Shown: positions 52,866-63,603 of the stretch, one piece after another
How positions within the stretch are numbered: the stretch's first letter is position 1
Layout: each line of letters opens with the position of its first letter
Source: Hafnia alvei
GTDB lineage: Bacteria; Pseudomonadota; Gammaproteobacteria; Enterobacterales; Enterobacteriaceae
Direction: 5' to 3'
DNA: 64,000 nucleotides
NCBI RefSeq assembly: GCF_900095695.1
Contig: NZ_FMIQ01000006.1
Coordinates: 124,001-188,000 of the forward strand
The notes under the pieces: generated by a model
The model's input: only the letters and a program-made list of their open reading frames with translations
Told to the model about the DNA's origin: nothing
Database searches by the model: none
Made by a program: the position numbers and the translations under genes

Positions 52866-52895
52866 AAGGCCACCGAAGGGTGGCCTTATTTTTTT
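52866..52895 (+). terminator. Strong Rho-independent terminator
   Basis: AAGGCCACC-N4-GGTGGCCTT followed by ATTTTTTT. Belongs to a plus-strand transcript that must begin upstream, probably including the structured motif. Confidence 0.85.
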
Positions 52896-52954
52896 GTATG
52901 TGGCAAGTCTAAAACTCATTTCAGCCGAAATTTACCATAGTAATAATATTCCTT

Positions 52955-53215
52955 TTATTCATCACCATTGTGTGTTCCATAGCTAGTGGTAAATACGATT
53001 AACGCTCCTGCAATAGGTGCTAATAAAGTGGATATTCCTGCCGTGAGTTCAGCGCCATCAGAGATATACAATGCTCCGAAGTAAAGAGCAGCAGCTAGGA
53101 TCGCCATGCCAAGGCCGCTGAGTACCGCGTACATTGCACCTCGGCGAGAATATGCAAACAAACTAACGGTAAGGATGGCGAGTAACAGGATAACAAATCC
53201 GTAGAGGGGTTCCAT
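52955..53215 (-). CDS. Small membrane protein (86 aa)
   Basis: Starts at the ATG with AAAGGAGCTTGACG upstream. Three hydrophobic helices: YGFVILLLAILTVSLFAYS, GAMYAVLSGLGMAILAAALY, ISTLLAPIAGALIVFTTSY. I do not recognise the family. Same strand as glpM, about 120 bp downstream of it. Confidence 0.7.
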   Translation of the reverse strand: MEPLYGFVILLLAILTVSLFAYSRRGAMYAVLSGLGMAILAAALYFGALYISDGAELTAGISTLLAPIAGALIVFTTSYGTHNGDE

Positions 53216-53334
53216 CGTCAAGCTCCTTTAGCTAAGTTTCCTGTTTACATGATGGCTTTTAATTTGCATCAAAACATTAACCTTAGTCATGAGATGTTTG
53301 ATTTTATTGACGATAAAAAATTTAGTGTAGGTCA

Positions 53335-53679
53335 TCACCCAACGCCGGGAAATTTATTCCACAACGTCACAAGGGCCCAAGCAGAGCCAACCCAGCAAAA
53401 TACGGCGATAATGAGGGAAAATGAGAGGCGCAAATGCGCAATCAGAAAATAGAGGGATAAAAGATAGATAAAGTAGGGGATGATAGCCCATATGCCAAAG
53501 ATGATGGTTGAGCGCAACGCTTCAATAGAGCGTTCTGTACCAACGATGTAGTGGGCAATAAGAGCAAAGGTAGGAAAAAGAGGAATTAAGCCAGCAATAT
53601 AGTAGTTTTTACTTTTAGCCAAAATAGCAATCAGCAAAACGACTGATGCACCCAATAATGCTTTGAACAGCAATCCCAT
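53335..53679 (-). CDS. glpM: GlpM family inner-membrane protein
   Basis: 114 aa, four hydrophobic helices; LLFKALLGASVVLLIAILAKS, YYIAGLIPLFPTFALIAHYIVG and the WAIIPYFIYLLSLY helix are near-identical to the GlpM family first described in Pseudomonas next to glycerol metabolism genes. Role uncertain. No glp genes are adjacent. Confidence 0.88.
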   Translation of the reverse strand: MGLLFKALLGASVVLLIAILAKSKNYYIAGLIPLFPTFALIAHYIVGTERSIEALRSTIIFGIWAIIPYFIYLLSLYFLIAHLRLSFSLIIAVFCWVGSAWALVTLWNKFPGVG

Positions 53680-53807
53680 CTTCAGCCACGCTCATTTTCA
53701 TATAATTACGCATTATCATTGCATAATAAAGCAGGGCGAAAAACTATATCAATACAGAACAGCATAAGATTTGGCCTACAGCGCGGTGTAAGCCAAATCT
53801 AGGCAGA

Positions 53808-54032
53808 TTATTGGCGGTAGGCGTGTTTAATCTGGCAAATAGCGTGCTTGAAAGACTCTGACTGAGAGGCATCTTCGAGCTGGGCCGCAAATTTTTCCAT
53901 GTTAATAATAACTTTACCCGCATCGGCTTGGCCCATGGCTTTTAACATGAAGGTCAGAGTGGCTTTTAAGCACGCGACTTCATTGGCCAGAGATTCGATA
54001 GTGGATTCGGTTGAGAAATCTACGTTGCTCAT
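53808..54032 (-). CDS. yecF: YecF (DUF2594) protein
   Basis: 74 aa, the same length as E. coli YecF, with matching LANEVACLKATLTFMLKAMGQADAGKV and final IKHAYRQ. Function unknown. In E. coli it also lies next to uvrY-uvrC-pgsA, divergent, so the position is conserved; sdiA, next in E. coli, is absent here. Confidence 0.93.
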   Translation of the reverse strand: MSNVDFSTESTIESLANEVACLKATLTFMLKAMGQADAGKVIINMEKFAAQLEDASQSESFKHAICQIKHAYRQ

Positions 54033-54637
54033 ATTGTACCTTTAGTGGTGTGTTTTGCCCTAAATGCATTTAAATTGGTCAGCGCATGGGAAGAACTGTT
54101 CATCAAGGGCGGATTTTTTAAGCCCAAGAGTATACCACAGGTTAGAAACTTTGAGGATGGATGAGCACGATTGCTTTTATCAAATCATCGGTTTAACTTT
54201 TATCTGCTGATGAGTTAAATAGTTTCAATCGGTTAATGTTTGTTCTGGGTGAGTAAAATATATTCAGATTGTTATTGGTAATAATAGATTTCATTACCAA
54301 GACGATATTTTCGGTTGGAGACTGTACGCGTGTATAGCAAAAAAACTATTAACTTCACGACTTGTTTACGTTTAATTATACAAAGATATTGTTAATGTTG
54401 ATTTATTATTAACTTATTGATTTTTTTGTATATATTTTCACGTAATCTTCTTTCTTATTCACTAATCATGCAGTTTTTTCACATGAGAATGGTTGTGAAA
54501 TAGAAAACTGTATCTTCAAGAAGATAAAATCAGTATTAAGCGATTAAACTATTCATTCTTGCTAAAAAAAACAGTATTATCGAAGCCTACTGGCAATAAA
54601 AACATGTCATTAATTCCTTCTTTGGGGAGACTTTTCT
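54033..54637. promoter_or_regulatory. Long AT-rich upstream region of uvrY
   Basis: 605 bp between the divergent yecF and uvrY with no coding potential. Very AT-rich from 54180 onwards (TTATTATTAACTTATTGATTTT). Its length suggests complex control of uvrY, but no specific operator could be named. Confidence 0.45.
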
Positions 54638-55294
54638 TTGATCAGCGTTCTTCTTGTTGATGACCACGAACTGGTGCGCGCAGGGATTCGACGCATTCTT
54701 GAAGATATCAAAGGGATCAAAGTTGTTGGTGAAGCACAATGTGGCGAAGATGCTGTCAAGTGGTGCCGCAGTAACAGCGCAGATATCGTATTAATGGACA
54801 TGAATATGCCAGGCATTGGCGGGCTTGAGGCGACGCGGAAAATATTGCGTTATAACCCCGATGTCAAAGTCATTATGCTAACGATTCATACGGAAAATCC
54901 GCTGCCGGCAAAGGTTATGCAGGCGGGGGCGTTTGGGTATTTAAGTAAAGGTGCCGCGCCGCAGGAAGTGGTGAACGCGATACGGGCCGTTCATTCAGGG
55001 CAGCGTTACATTGCGTCTGACATTGCACAGCAGATGGCTCTGAGCCAGCTGACGCCGCAGACAGATTCGCCGTTTGGTTGCTTATCCGAACGCGAACTCC
55101 AAATTATGCTGATGCTTACTAAGGGCAGCAAAGTGACGGAGATTTCTGAACAGCTCAATTTGAGCCCGAAAACGGTAAATAGTTACCGCTATCGTATGTT
55201 TAGCAAACTCAATATTAACGGTGACGTCGAGTTGACTCATTTAGCAATTCGCCATGGATTGTGCAATGCAGAGAACCTGTTAAACAGTGACTGA
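54638..55294 (+). CDS. uvrY: Response regulator UvrY (BarA partner)
   Basis: 218 aa, TTG start with TGGGGAGA upstream. FixJ/NarL-type response regulator. Receiver domain with Asp54 as phosphoacceptor in VLMDMNMPG and acidic pocket DD at 8-9; LuxR-type helix-turn-helix in [12 protein letters not shown]...[23 protein letters not shown]. Nearly identical to E. coli UvrY, which activates the Csr small RNAs after phosphorylation by BarA. It overlaps uvrC by 8 nt. Confidence 0.97.
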   Translation: MISVLLVDDHELVRAGIRRILEDIKGIKVVGEAQCGEDAVKWCRSNSADIVLMDMNMPGIGGLEATRKILRYNPDVKVIMLTIHTENPLPAKVMQAGAFGYLSKGAAPQEVVNAIRAVHSGQRYIASDIAQQMALSQLTPQTDSPFGCLSERELQIMLMLTKGSKVTEISEQLNLSPKTVNSYRYRMFSKLNINGDVELTHLAIRHGLCNAENLLNSD

Positions 55295-57119
55295 ACGTTT
55301 TGATTCTGTAGAGTTTCTAAAAACGGTGACCAATCAGCCCGGCGTCTATCGTATGTATGACGCCACTGAGACGGTTATCTATGTCGGCAAGGCCAAAGAT
55401 CTCAAAAAGCGTCTATCGAGTTATTTTCGCCAAAATGTGGGAAGTCGCAAGACGGAAACGTTGGTTAAAAATATCGCTCAGATAGATGTTACCGTAACCC
55501 ATACGGAAACAGAGGCTTTGCTGCTTGAGCACAACTATATAAAGCTTTATCAGCCGCGTTATAACGTATTGTTGCGCGATGATAAATCCTATCCTCTTAT
55601 TTTCCTCAGCGCTGACAACCATCCACGGTTATCCATTCACCGTGGGGCAAAGCATGCGAAAGGGGAATATTTTGGCCCGTTCCCCAACTCCTATGCAGTG
55701 CGTGAAACTCTCGCACTTTTACAGAAGCTTTTTCCTATTCGCCAGTGCGAAAATAGCGTCTATCGCAACCGCTCACGCCCTTGTCTGCAATACCAAATTG
55801 GTCGTTGTTTAGGACCCTGTGTCAAAGGTTTGGTGAGCGATGAGGAATATGAGCAGCAGGTAAACTACGTTCGCTTATTCTTGTCCGGCAAAGATAACCA
55901 AGTGCTCGATTCACTTGTTGTTCGAATGGAAGAGGCTAGCCAAGCGCTCAAGTTTGAAGAGGCAGCCCGGATCCGGGACCAAATTCAGGCGGTAAGACGC
56001 GTTACGGAGAAACAGTTTGTTTCTGGCAACAGTGATGATCTTGACGTTATTGGTGTGGCGTTTGACTCGGGTATGGCGTGTGTACATGTACTCTTCATCC
56101 GACAGGGTAAAATATTAGGCAGCCGTAGCTATTTCCCTAAAGTACCCAGCGGGACTGAACTGAGCGAAGTGGTGCAAACCTTCGTGGGGCAGTTTTATTT
56201 GCAAGGCAGCCAAATACGTACGCTACCGGGCGAGATTTTGCTCGATTTTTCGCTGCCTGAAAAAGATATTCTGTCTGACTCTATTTCAGAGCTTGCTGGC
56301 CGCAAGGTTAATATTCAAACACGGCCGCGAGGCGATCGCGCTCGCTACCTAAAATTAGCGAAAACCAATGCGCAGACGGCATTGATCACGAAGCTTTCTC
56401 AACAGTCGACTATTCATCAGCGGCTGACTGAGCTTGAGAAAGTGCTGCATCTGTCTGATATTCGTCGTATGGAGTGTTTTGATATCAGCCATACTATGGG
56501 TGAAGAAACCGTTGCTTCTTGCGTCGTCTTCGATCAGCACGGACCGGTTCGTTCTGAATATCGACGCTACAATATTACCGGTATTACGCCGGGTGATGAC
56601 TATGCGGCGATGAATCAGGTATTGCGCCGGCGCTATGGCAAGGCGCTTGAAGAAGATAAAATTCCAGACGTTATTTTTATCGACGGCGGTAAAGGTCAGT
56701 TAGGGCAGGCAAAAGATGTTTTTGCTGAACTTGATGTGCCTTGGGATAAAAACCGGCCTTTATTGCTGGGTATCGCGAAGGGCAGCGATCGTAAAGCGGG
56801 TTTAGAAACGCTTTTTTTGCAACCGGAAGGGGAAGGCTTCTCATTGCCGCCTGATTCTCCGGCGCTGCACCTGATACAACATATTCGCGATGATTCCCAC
56901 AATCATGCGATCACGGGTCATCGTAAGAAACGTGCAAAGGTGCGCAACACCAGCTCTCTTGAAACTATAGAAGGCGTTGGGCCAAAACGTCGTCAAACGC
57001 TTTTGAAGTACATGGGTGGTCTACAGCCTTTGATGAATGCAAGCGTGGAAGAAATTGCAAAAGTGCCAGGTATTTCACAGGCTTTGGCAGAAAAGATCCA
57101 CAATGCATTGAAACACTAG
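55287..57119 (+). CDS. uvrC: Excinuclease ABC subunit C
   Basis: 610 aa, GTG start inside uvrY. GIY-YIG nuclease ([26 protein letters not shown], residues 18-47) makes the 3' incision; UVR domain ([20 protein letters not shown]) contacts UvrB; the RNase H-like domain ([22 protein letters not shown]) makes the 5' incision; C-terminal tandem helix-hairpin-helix ([33 protein letters not shown]). Full length; part of the conserved uvrY-uvrC-pgsA unit. Confidence 0.98.
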   Translation: MTERFDSVEFLKTVTNQPGVYRMYDATETVIYVGKAKDLKKRLSSYFRQNVGSRKTETLVKNIAQIDVTVTHTETEALLLEHNYIKLYQPRYNVLLRDDKSYPLIFLSADNHPRLSIHRGAKHAKGEYFGPFPNSYAVRETLALLQKLFPIRQCENSVYRNRSRPCLQYQIGRCLGPCVKGLVSDEEYEQQVNYVRLFLSGKDNQVLDSLVVRMEEASQALKFEEAARIRDQIQAVRRVTEKQFVSGNSDDLDVIGVAFDSGMACVHVLFIRQGKILGSRSYFPKVPSGTELSEVVQTFVGQFYLQGSQIRTLPGEILLDFSLPEKDILSDSISELAGRKVNIQTRPRGDRARYLKLAKTNAQTALITKLSQQSTIHQRLTELEKVLHLSDIRRMECFDISHTMGEETVASCVVFDQHGPVRSEYRRYNITGITPGDDYAAMNQVLRRRYGKALEEDKIPDVIFIDGGKGQLGQAKDVFAELDVPWDKNRPLLLGIAKGSDRKAGLETLFLQPEGEGFSLPPDSPALHLIQHIRDDSHNHAITGHRKKRAKVRNTSSLETIEGVGPKRRQTLLKYMGGLQPLMNASVEEIAKVPGISQALAEKIHNALKH

Positions 57120-57176
57120 GGGCATTGTAGCAACATACAAATAATATCCACATATGGAAGATAGTTACCTCACGCT

Positions 57177-57725
57177 ATGCGATTAAATATACCGACCTTA
57201 CTCACTCTGTTTCGCGTTGTCCTGATCCCATTTTTTGTTGTGGCGTTTTACCTTCCGTTTACCTGGGCTTCTTTTGCCTGCGCATTGATTTTTGTGTTTG
57301 CCGCGGTAACGGACTGGTTTGACGGATTCCTCGCCCGCCGGTGGAAACAAACAACGCGCTTCGGTGCATTCCTTGATCCAGTTGCTGACAAAGTGATGGT
57401 CGCAACGGCGCTGGTACTGGTGTGCGAGCATTATCACGTTTGGTGGATCACTTTGCCTGCTGCGACGATGATCGCTCGTGAAATCATTATTTCGGCGCTA
57501 CGCGAATGGATGGCTGAAATTGGTAAACGCAGCAGCGTTGCGGTTTCTTGGATCGGCAAGGTAAAAACTTCTGCTCAAATGCTGGCCTTAGTGGGGCTGT
57601 TATGGCGTCCAGATACCTATGTGATCATTGCGGGTGTCATCGCACTGTACATTGCAGCAGTACTGACATTCTGGTCAATGTTCCAATATTTGAACGCTGC
57701 GCGGAATGATTTGCTCGAACCGTGA
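57177..57725 (+). CDS. pgsA: Phosphatidylglycerophosphate synthase
   Basis: 182 aa, inner membrane. The CDP-alcohol phosphotransferase motif is complete: [20 protein letters not shown] then LDPVAD (Asp46, Asp49, Asp67, Asp71). Converts CDP-diacylglycerol and glycerol-3-phosphate to phosphatidylglycerophosphate, the first step to PG and cardiolipin. Lies 57 bp after uvrC and is followed by three tRNA genes exactly as in E. coli. Confidence 0.97.
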   Translation: MRLNIPTLLTLFRVVLIPFFVVAFYLPFTWASFACALIFVFAAVTDWFDGFLARRWKQTTRFGAFLDPVADKVMVATALVLVCEHYHVWWITLPAATMIAREIIISALREWMAEIGKRSSVAVSWIGKVKTSAQMLALVGLLWRPDTYVIIAGVIALYIAAVLTFWSMFQYLNAARNDLLEP

Positions 57726-57883
57726 TCGAAATGCGTTAAAAATCAGCAAACAGTCGTTGTGAGATAAAAATGATGTTGACGCGGTTCGTGAGATAAGTAG
57801 AATGCATCGCATCAGACGGCAACGACGAAAAGCCAGAAGATACAAGCAGCTAAGTTAGTGAAATTTACTAGCTAAAATGCTAA

Positions 57884-57959
<76 letters not shown>

Positions 57960-58011
57960 AATTTAAAAGCTGGCATGAAAGTGCGGGTTTAGTTAGAAAG
58001 CTAAAGATTTT

Positions 58012-58085
58012 GGCGCGTTAACAAAGCGGTTATGTAGCGGATTGCAAATCCGTCTAGTCCGGTTCGACTCCGGAACGCGCCTCCA
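58012..58085 (+). tRNA. cysT: tRNA-Cys(GCA)
   Basis: 74 nt, acceptor GGCGCGT/ACGCGCC, anticodon GCA at 58044-58046, encoded CCA. Ten bases separate it from the next tRNA. Confidence 0.96.
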
Positions 58086-58095
58086 AATTTCCTTA

Positions 58096-58182
58096 GCCCG
58101 GGTGGTGGAATCGGTAGACACAAGGGATTTAAAATCCCTCGGCTGTAAGGCTGTACGAGTTCAAGTCTCGTCCCGGGTACCA
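58096..58182 (+). tRNA. leuZ: tRNA-Leu(UAA)
   Basis: 87 nt class II tRNA with long variable arm, acceptor GCCCGGG/CCCGGGT, anticodon TAA at 58130-58132, encoded CCA. Matches E. coli leuZ in order and sequence type. Confidence 0.96.
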
Positions 58183-58225
58183 AGGAAATTTACTAGAATA
58201 ATCAAAGCAATAAAGCAGTGTCGTA

Positions 58226-58247
58226 GCCGCCGAGAGGCGGTTTTTTT
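58226..58247 (+). terminator. Terminator of the tRNA operon
   Basis: GCCGCC-GAGA-GGCGG followed by seven T, 44 bp after leuZ. Confidence 0.85.
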
Positions 58248-58418
58248 GTGCCCATTTTTCCCCCTTCAGAATTCACTTTCATAATATTATTGATCCCCTA
58301 CAGCTGGAACTATCGCAATCTTCCTATCATATCTTGCCGTTTGCGATGCATTTTTGTGTCCTGATATAGCCTGCTTGTCATAAAGTGATCCTGACAAGTC
58401 TGAAATTCCTTTCGCTTA

Positions 58419-58820
58419 TTGCTTTCACTCTTTGACAATCGCGTGCCGGCAGGTTTTCCGAGTCCTGCTGCTGACTACATTGACAAGCCCATCGATTTAA
58501 ACGAGCTCTTAATTGCACACCCTGTGGCCACTTACTTCGTCCGTGTGTCAGGTGAACCAATGACAGGGGCGGGTATTTTCGACAGTTCACTGCTGTTGGT
58601 AGATTCGAGCATCAGACCCCAGCATAACGACATCATCATTGCGTGCCTTGGCGGTGAGCTCACCGTAAAACGTTATGTCACTCGCCCAAGAACCATGCTT
58701 TTAGCAGAGAACCCAGCTTATCTACCTATTGAGCTTTATGAAGGAGAGGATCAGGAGACGTTTGGTGTGGTTAAGTTTGCGATTAATGAGGCTCGGCGAT
58801 GTTTGCCCTTGTTGATGTGA
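58419..58820 (+). pseudogene. umuD: UmuD, N-terminus and active site altered
   Basis: 133 codons from a TTG with no good Shine-Dalgarno. VPAGFPSPAADYIDKPIDLNELL to ETFGVVKFAINEARR follows UmuD, subunit of SOS polymerase V. The usual first ~10 residues are missing, an in-frame stop lies just upstream, and no LexA box is visible. The catalytic Ser of GDSM is replaced by Pro (GEPM), while the Lys in LTVKR remains. Together with the broken umuC this locus is very probably dead. Confidence 0.78.
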
Positions 58821-59410
58821 ACAGCTTCTATGCCAGCTGTGAGGCAGCGTTTCGCCCCGATCTGAATGGTAAGCCAATTGTTGTGCTTTCAAATAATGAT
58901 GGCTGCGTCATTGCGCGTTCTGCTGAAGCGAAAAAACTTGGAATAAAAATGGGTGAGCCTTACTTCAAGCAAAAACAATTGATTGAGCAGTATAGCGTGC
59001 ATGTTTTTAGCAGCAACTATGCTCTCTATGGTGATATGAGCCAGAGAGTGATGAGGTTGCTTGATGCAATGGCTCCGCGTGTTGAAAGTGTATTCGATTG
59101 ATGAGGCGTTCATGGATCTCTGTGGTGTGAGCCATTGCCGTAATCTTGAAGGTTTCGGGCGTGAAGTCCGTGAATAGCGTCTTCACGTTACGATAAAGGC
59201 GTGTCGCAGCTTAATCTGTTTGATGAGTTGGGGCCAAAGCCCAACAGCGAGGCGCTGATGAAGGTCCTTGATGAGATAAACAATAAGGGTAGGGGCAAGA
59301 TTTGGTTTGCAGGTCAAGGGATCATGAAGGGCTGGCAGATGAAACGAAACATGCTTTCGCCAGCCTACACCACGCGGTTTTCAGAGTCGCCCATAGCGTT
59401 TGCTAAGTAA
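58799..59410 (+). pseudogene. umuC: UmuC, frameshifted and internally deleted
   Basis: N-terminal 100 codons (MFALVDVNSFYASCEAAFRPD, the catalytic Y-family start; LSNNDGCVIARSAEAKKLGI) end in a frameshift: one extra base after PRVE, beyond which VYSIDEAFMDLCGVSHCR continues in the next frame. After about 59175 roughly two hundred residues are missing, and the C-terminus resumes at 59201 (SQLNLFDELGPKPNSEALMKVLDEINNKGRGKIWFAGQG). Non-functional polymerase V catalytic subunit. The start overlaps the umuD end as usual. Confidence 0.88.
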
Positions 59411-59463
59411 GTGCCTAGTCCTGCATCAGGTTTAGTCCGCTAAGAGCGAAAAGCTGTCCTTTG

Positions 59464-59688
59464 TCATGAGGTGGTGAAATTTGCCTCATGGTCAGGATAT
59501 AAGAATATTGCCCTCAGCCTATGTCTGCTTGAAATGATGGATTCCAGTAGGCGAAGGCGGCTTTCACTGAGATGAACTGCGAGTAATTCTGCCGCTTTCT
59601 TAGCGCCCTTCGAGCGAAGCGTATAAAATATTTCGCAATGATCTTCCCTAGCAGGATTCGACCAAACTCCCGGTATTGTAAGCATCAA
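59464..59688 (-). pseudogene. C-terminal remnant of a GntR/FCD-type regulator
   Basis: 74 codons; NPAREDHCEIFYTLRSKGAKKAAELLAVHLSESRLRLLES resembles the last helix of an FCD ligand-binding domain (DHxxIxxALRxxDxxxAxxxMxxHL). No DNA-binding domain is present upstream, so only the 3' end of a gene survives. Confidence 0.5.
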
Positions 59689-59689
59689 A

Positions 59690-59792
59690 CATGGCTATCA
59701 GCAGGGCAAAATCCAGATGGATTACGACCCCGGCACGCAGAGCCTACTCGATGATAAAGGCCCGTTAGTTTTGAATAAATTTAACGGCTAAA
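59690..59792 (+). pseudogene. 3' remnant of an unidentified gene
   Basis: An open frame ending HGYQQGKIQMDYDPGTQSLL...PLVLNKFNG before a stop and a terminator. No start and no family recognised; its 5' side meets the GntR remnant. It marks a deletion joint. Confidence 0.4.
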
Positions 59793-59797
59793 TCGAC

Positions 59798-59830
59798 GCC
59801 CCGTGATTTTTTATAATCAGGGCATTTTTA
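59798..59830 (+). terminator. Terminator between converging genes
   Basis: GCCCCGTGATT-N5-AATCAGGGC followed by ATTTTTAT. Confidence 0.7.
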
Positions 59831-59843
59831 TCTTCAGAACCTA

Positions 59844-60998
59844 TTAACTCCAACCTTGTTTACTGCGACGGATATAAGGTAATACGGATAATAAAGCCAG
59901 AACTGCTAATACCATTCCAATCCATAAAGCTGAACGTAAACCGAATCCTGATGAAATTGCCATCCCACCTAAATAAGAACCGGCACCTAATCCAATATTG
60001 ATAACGGAAGTATGAACGGCATTGACCATTGGACCTGGATGCGCCACGCTGACAATTCTTGCCATCATTGCCGGATTCATTGGCACGCCTGATAAACCGA
60101 TGAGTATGACAGCCAGAATAGCAATAACCTGATATTGAACAAATAGTGCCATGCCGAGCAAAGAAATACTCAATATTGTTAAGCCGACAACCATAACAGC
60201 TAAACTATGGCGATATGCAAGACGTCCCGTTACCATATTTCCGATGATATTGGCTAGCCCATAAAGCATCAGAATGAAGGGAACAGTCTGCATTGTAAAC
60301 TCACTGACATCAGTCAGCACGGGAACAAAATAACTGAATGCCGCAAAGCTTGCGCCTAAAATTAAACAGCTGGTCGTACAGGCTTTCCAGTAGGCTTTAT
60401 TTTTAAATGCCTTTATCTCTTCGGCCATTTTAATAGCACTGCCGCCTGTCATTTGCGGTAATAAGCGTACTAAGACCAACAAACATATCAATACCAAGAC
60501 TGCGACCAACCCAAAGCTCATTTTCCAGCCCCAGTATTGGTCAATGATTGTCGCGATAGGTACACCAAAGACATTGGATACCATAAAGCCTGCGATCACT
60601 ATTGATGCTGCCCTTGGGCGATTTTCTACAGACACAAGGGCCATACTTGTCGCTAGTGAGAGGCTTAAACAACCCGCGCACAAAATACCCGTAACGATTC
60701 GAATGGCAACTAACACATTGTAATCAGAGACAAAGACACTTAACCCCTGCACGATAACATAGAGTCCTAGCATCCATAATAACGTTGCCCGGTATGGGGC
60801 TTTAAATTTAAGAAAAGCGTAAGTTAATACTGGGCCACCTAGCATCACACCGAATGCATAATACGAAATCAAATGCCCAACTTCACCGACAGTAACGCCA
60901 AACGCTTCAGATAGCGTGGTCATCATACCCGCCACCATTAACTCTGCTGTGCCTAATGAAAAAATGGCTAACCCTAAAATATATACAACTAATGGCAT
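59844..60998 (-). CDS. MFS drug/sugar efflux transporter (DHA1-like)
   Basis: 384 aa, twelve predicted helices. Starts MPLVVYILGLAIFSLGTAELMVAG, typical of the AraJ/DHA1 group; the loop 2-3 motif is GGPVLTYAFLKFKAPYRATL and the motif C region is GVPIATIIDQYWGWKMSF. Likely proton-driven efflux of an unknown compound. It follows a tetR-type gene by 79 bp in the same direction, so probably controlled by it. Confidence 0.85.
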   Translation of the reverse strand: MPLVVYILGLAIFSLGTAELMVAGMMTTLSEAFGVTVGEVGHLISYYAFGVMLGGPVLTYAFLKFKAPYRATLLWMLGLYVIVQGLSVFVSDYNVLVAIRIVTGILCAGCLSLSLATSMALVSVENRPRAASIVIAGFMVSNVFGVPIATIIDQYWGWKMSFGLVAVLVLICLLVLVRLLPQMTGGSAIKMAEEIKAFKNKAYWKACTTSCLILGASFAAFSYFVPVLTDVSEFTMQTVPFILMLYGLANIIGNMVTGRLAYRHSLAVMVVGLTILSISLLGMALFVQYQVIAILAVILIGLSGVPMNPAMMARIVSVAHPGPMVNAVHTSVINIGLGAGSYLGGMAISSGFGLRSALWIGMVLAVLALLSVLPYIRRSKQGWS

Positions 60999-61077
60999 GT
61001 TTTTTTATTTCCCTACTGTATTGGAATGATCGTTACAATAATGAATACAAGTAATTAATGAACGTTTGCGCTTAAAT

Positions 61078-61743
61078 TTATAAATTGATTAACAGACCAG
61101 CGACGACATCTTCGAGGATTTTTCTATCTGAAATGTTTTTGTTCAGTACACGTAAACCGTAATAGCCTGCCATAAAGCCTCTCGCCATTTCGACGGCTGA
61201 TGCTTTATTGTTTAGTTCACCGCTTCGTTGACCTTCGATAAAAACGGCGACCAACGTTTGTTCTAAATGCTGACGATATTCATTATTCAGACTGGCAACG
61301 GCTTCATCTTTACTGCCCATCTCCAGCGCTGAAAATAAGACCATGGCATCATGCTGCTCTGGCTGAGAAAGATCTTCGGCAATACCCCAAAGCAGAAGGG
61401 TATGTAACCGCTCTTTTACCCGGCCAGATTGTGTGAGTATTGATAACTGTGCTGACATAGTTTGTTCATGGCTGCGTAGCAACGCTTGCTCGTACAGAGC
61501 TTGCTTGCTACCAAAGGCATTATATAAGCTTCCCCGCCCTAATCCTGTACCATCGCATAAATCTTGCGCAGAGGTACCCGCATAGCCATTGGCGCTGAAA
61601 ACAGCAACGGCAGCATCAATGACATCCTGATCTTCGAACTTACGTGGACGACCTGGAAAGGTTGGTTTTTCAGCACTCATAGGGATGGGGGGACTTGAAA
61701 TGAGTTGAGGCGGCATAGTATTGATTATGGAACGATCAGTCAA
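61078..61743 (-). CDS. TetR-family repressor
   Basis: 221 aa; Met22 (MSAEKPTFPGRPRKFEDQDV) is a likely alternative start. N-terminal helix-turn-helix: VIDAAVAVFSANGYAGTSAQDLCDGTGLGRGSLYNAFGSKQALYEQAL. C-terminal ligand domain of the AcrR type (FMAGYYGLRVLNKNISDRKILEDVV). Expected to repress itself and the MFS gene. Confidence 0.88.
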   Translation of the reverse strand: MTDRSIINTMPPQLISSPPIPMSAEKPTFPGRPRKFEDQDVIDAAVAVFSANGYAGTSAQDLCDGTGLGRGSLYNAFGSKQALYEQALLRSHEQTMSAQLSILTQSGRVKERLHTLLLWGIAEDLSQPEQHDAMVLFSALEMGSKDEAVASLNNEYRQHLEQTLVAVFIEGQRSGELNNKASAVEMARGFMAGYYGLRVLNKNISDRKILEDVVAGLLINL

Positions 61744-62193
61744 ATAATTTTCATAAAAAAATCAGCGGTGATGCGCAGACAAATTTTCTTATGAATTGCC
61801 ATGCGTTTCTGTAGAGGAACGTGTGGATTTTATCCTTTCCAGGATAGTACGTTGATAAAATGGCAACTACGCGTAATGGTTAATCATCATATCTGAATCT
61901 GCCGCGTTCTAGTGAACATACAACTTCCGCTCTTGGCACAGGGCTGACCTAAAGGTTCACTTTTTCTCAGAGCGATGAACCTCTAATGTGAAGAGAGTAG
62001 CAGCTGATGCTGCTCTACATGACTTTTTAAGGAATATATCTGATGGCACTTTGGTTACAGATCGCTGCATCAATATAAACAATCGCTATCTTGATCGTCT
62101 TCATCAGCTCTTATGCGCAGGGATTCGAGCGTTATATCTAATGCTGAAGGGGGCGCTTTCCTAGAACGAAGGCTCTCTTTACGTGATCTCAGC
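61744..62193. other. Intergenic region without a supported gene
   Basis: 450 bp. Several short frames, none with a ribosome-binding site and family. It must contain the promoter of the tetR-MFS pair near 61744-61900. The stretch around 62040-62130 has codon-like structure interrupted by stops and could be a gene remnant. Confidence 0.4.
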
Positions 62194-62466
62194 TTATTTG
62201 ATATAGGAATCCAGTACCTTTAACACAACGTCGAGATCTTCTTCGCGCTGTGCGACGTTGTCCTGATGCACAATATGTTCAGTCAGATGACCTTTAATGA
62301 CCTCTCGCATTAATCCATTCACCGCACCACGAATAGCGGCAATCTGCTGTAATACCGCAGAGCATTCATGGGGCTCATCGAGCATTTTATTGAGTGCTGC
62401 AACTTGCCCTTGAAGCTTGCTGGTGCGGGCTTTCAGCTTTTTTTTATCTCTAATCGTATGTGACAC
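62194..62466 (-). CDS. rcnR: Nickel/cobalt-responsive repressor RcnR
   Basis: 90 aa CsoR/RcnR-family all-helical repressor. The metal ligands known from E. coli RcnR are all present: His3, Cys35, His60, His64. Ni(II) or Co(II) binding releases it from the rcnA promoter. Start [21 protein letters not shown] and end [11 protein letters not shown] equal E. coli. Divergent from rcnA, with two exact operators in the 120-bp gap. Confidence 0.97.
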   Translation of the reverse strand: MSHTIRDKKKLKARTSKLQGQVAALNKMLDEPHECSAVLQQIAAIRGAVNGLMREVIKGHLTEHIVHQDNVAQREEDLDVVLKVLDSYIK

Positions 62467-62515
62467 AGCAACACCTTCATAACATTCTCAGGTATGCAAT
62501 ATAGCACTTCATTTA

Positions 62516-62530
62516 TACTGGGGGGTAGTA
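62516..62530 (+). promoter_or_regulatory. RcnR operator 1
   Basis: TACTGGGGGGTAGTA, matching the known TACT-G-tract-AGTA RcnR recognition element; located in the rcnR/rcnA gap, 71 bp before rcnA. Confidence 0.88.
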
Positions 62531-62535
62531 TTTGA

Positions 62536-62550
62536 TACTGGGGGGGAGTA
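62536..62550 (+). promoter_or_regulatory. RcnR operator 2
   Basis: TACTGGGGGGGAGTA, second element, 20 bp from the first centre to centre, two helical turns apart. Two sites at this spacing fit the paired tetramer binding described for RcnR. Confidence 0.88.
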
Positions 62551-62586
62551 TGCTTTTTTGCACCCATAATAGTAAGAATTATTATC

Positions 62587-63528
<942 letters not shown>

Positions 63529-63577
63529 TCTTCAGATGTCCACTTTGAAGATTGCATTGAGTCCATAATTTTTTATC

Positions 63578-63603
63578 AAGCCCTGATGCAAGTTAGGGCT
63601 TTC
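63578..63603 (+). terminator. Weak terminator behind rcnA
   Basis: AAGCCCT-N10-AGGGCTT stem with only TTT following, 50 bp after the rcnA stop. Confidence 0.5.
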
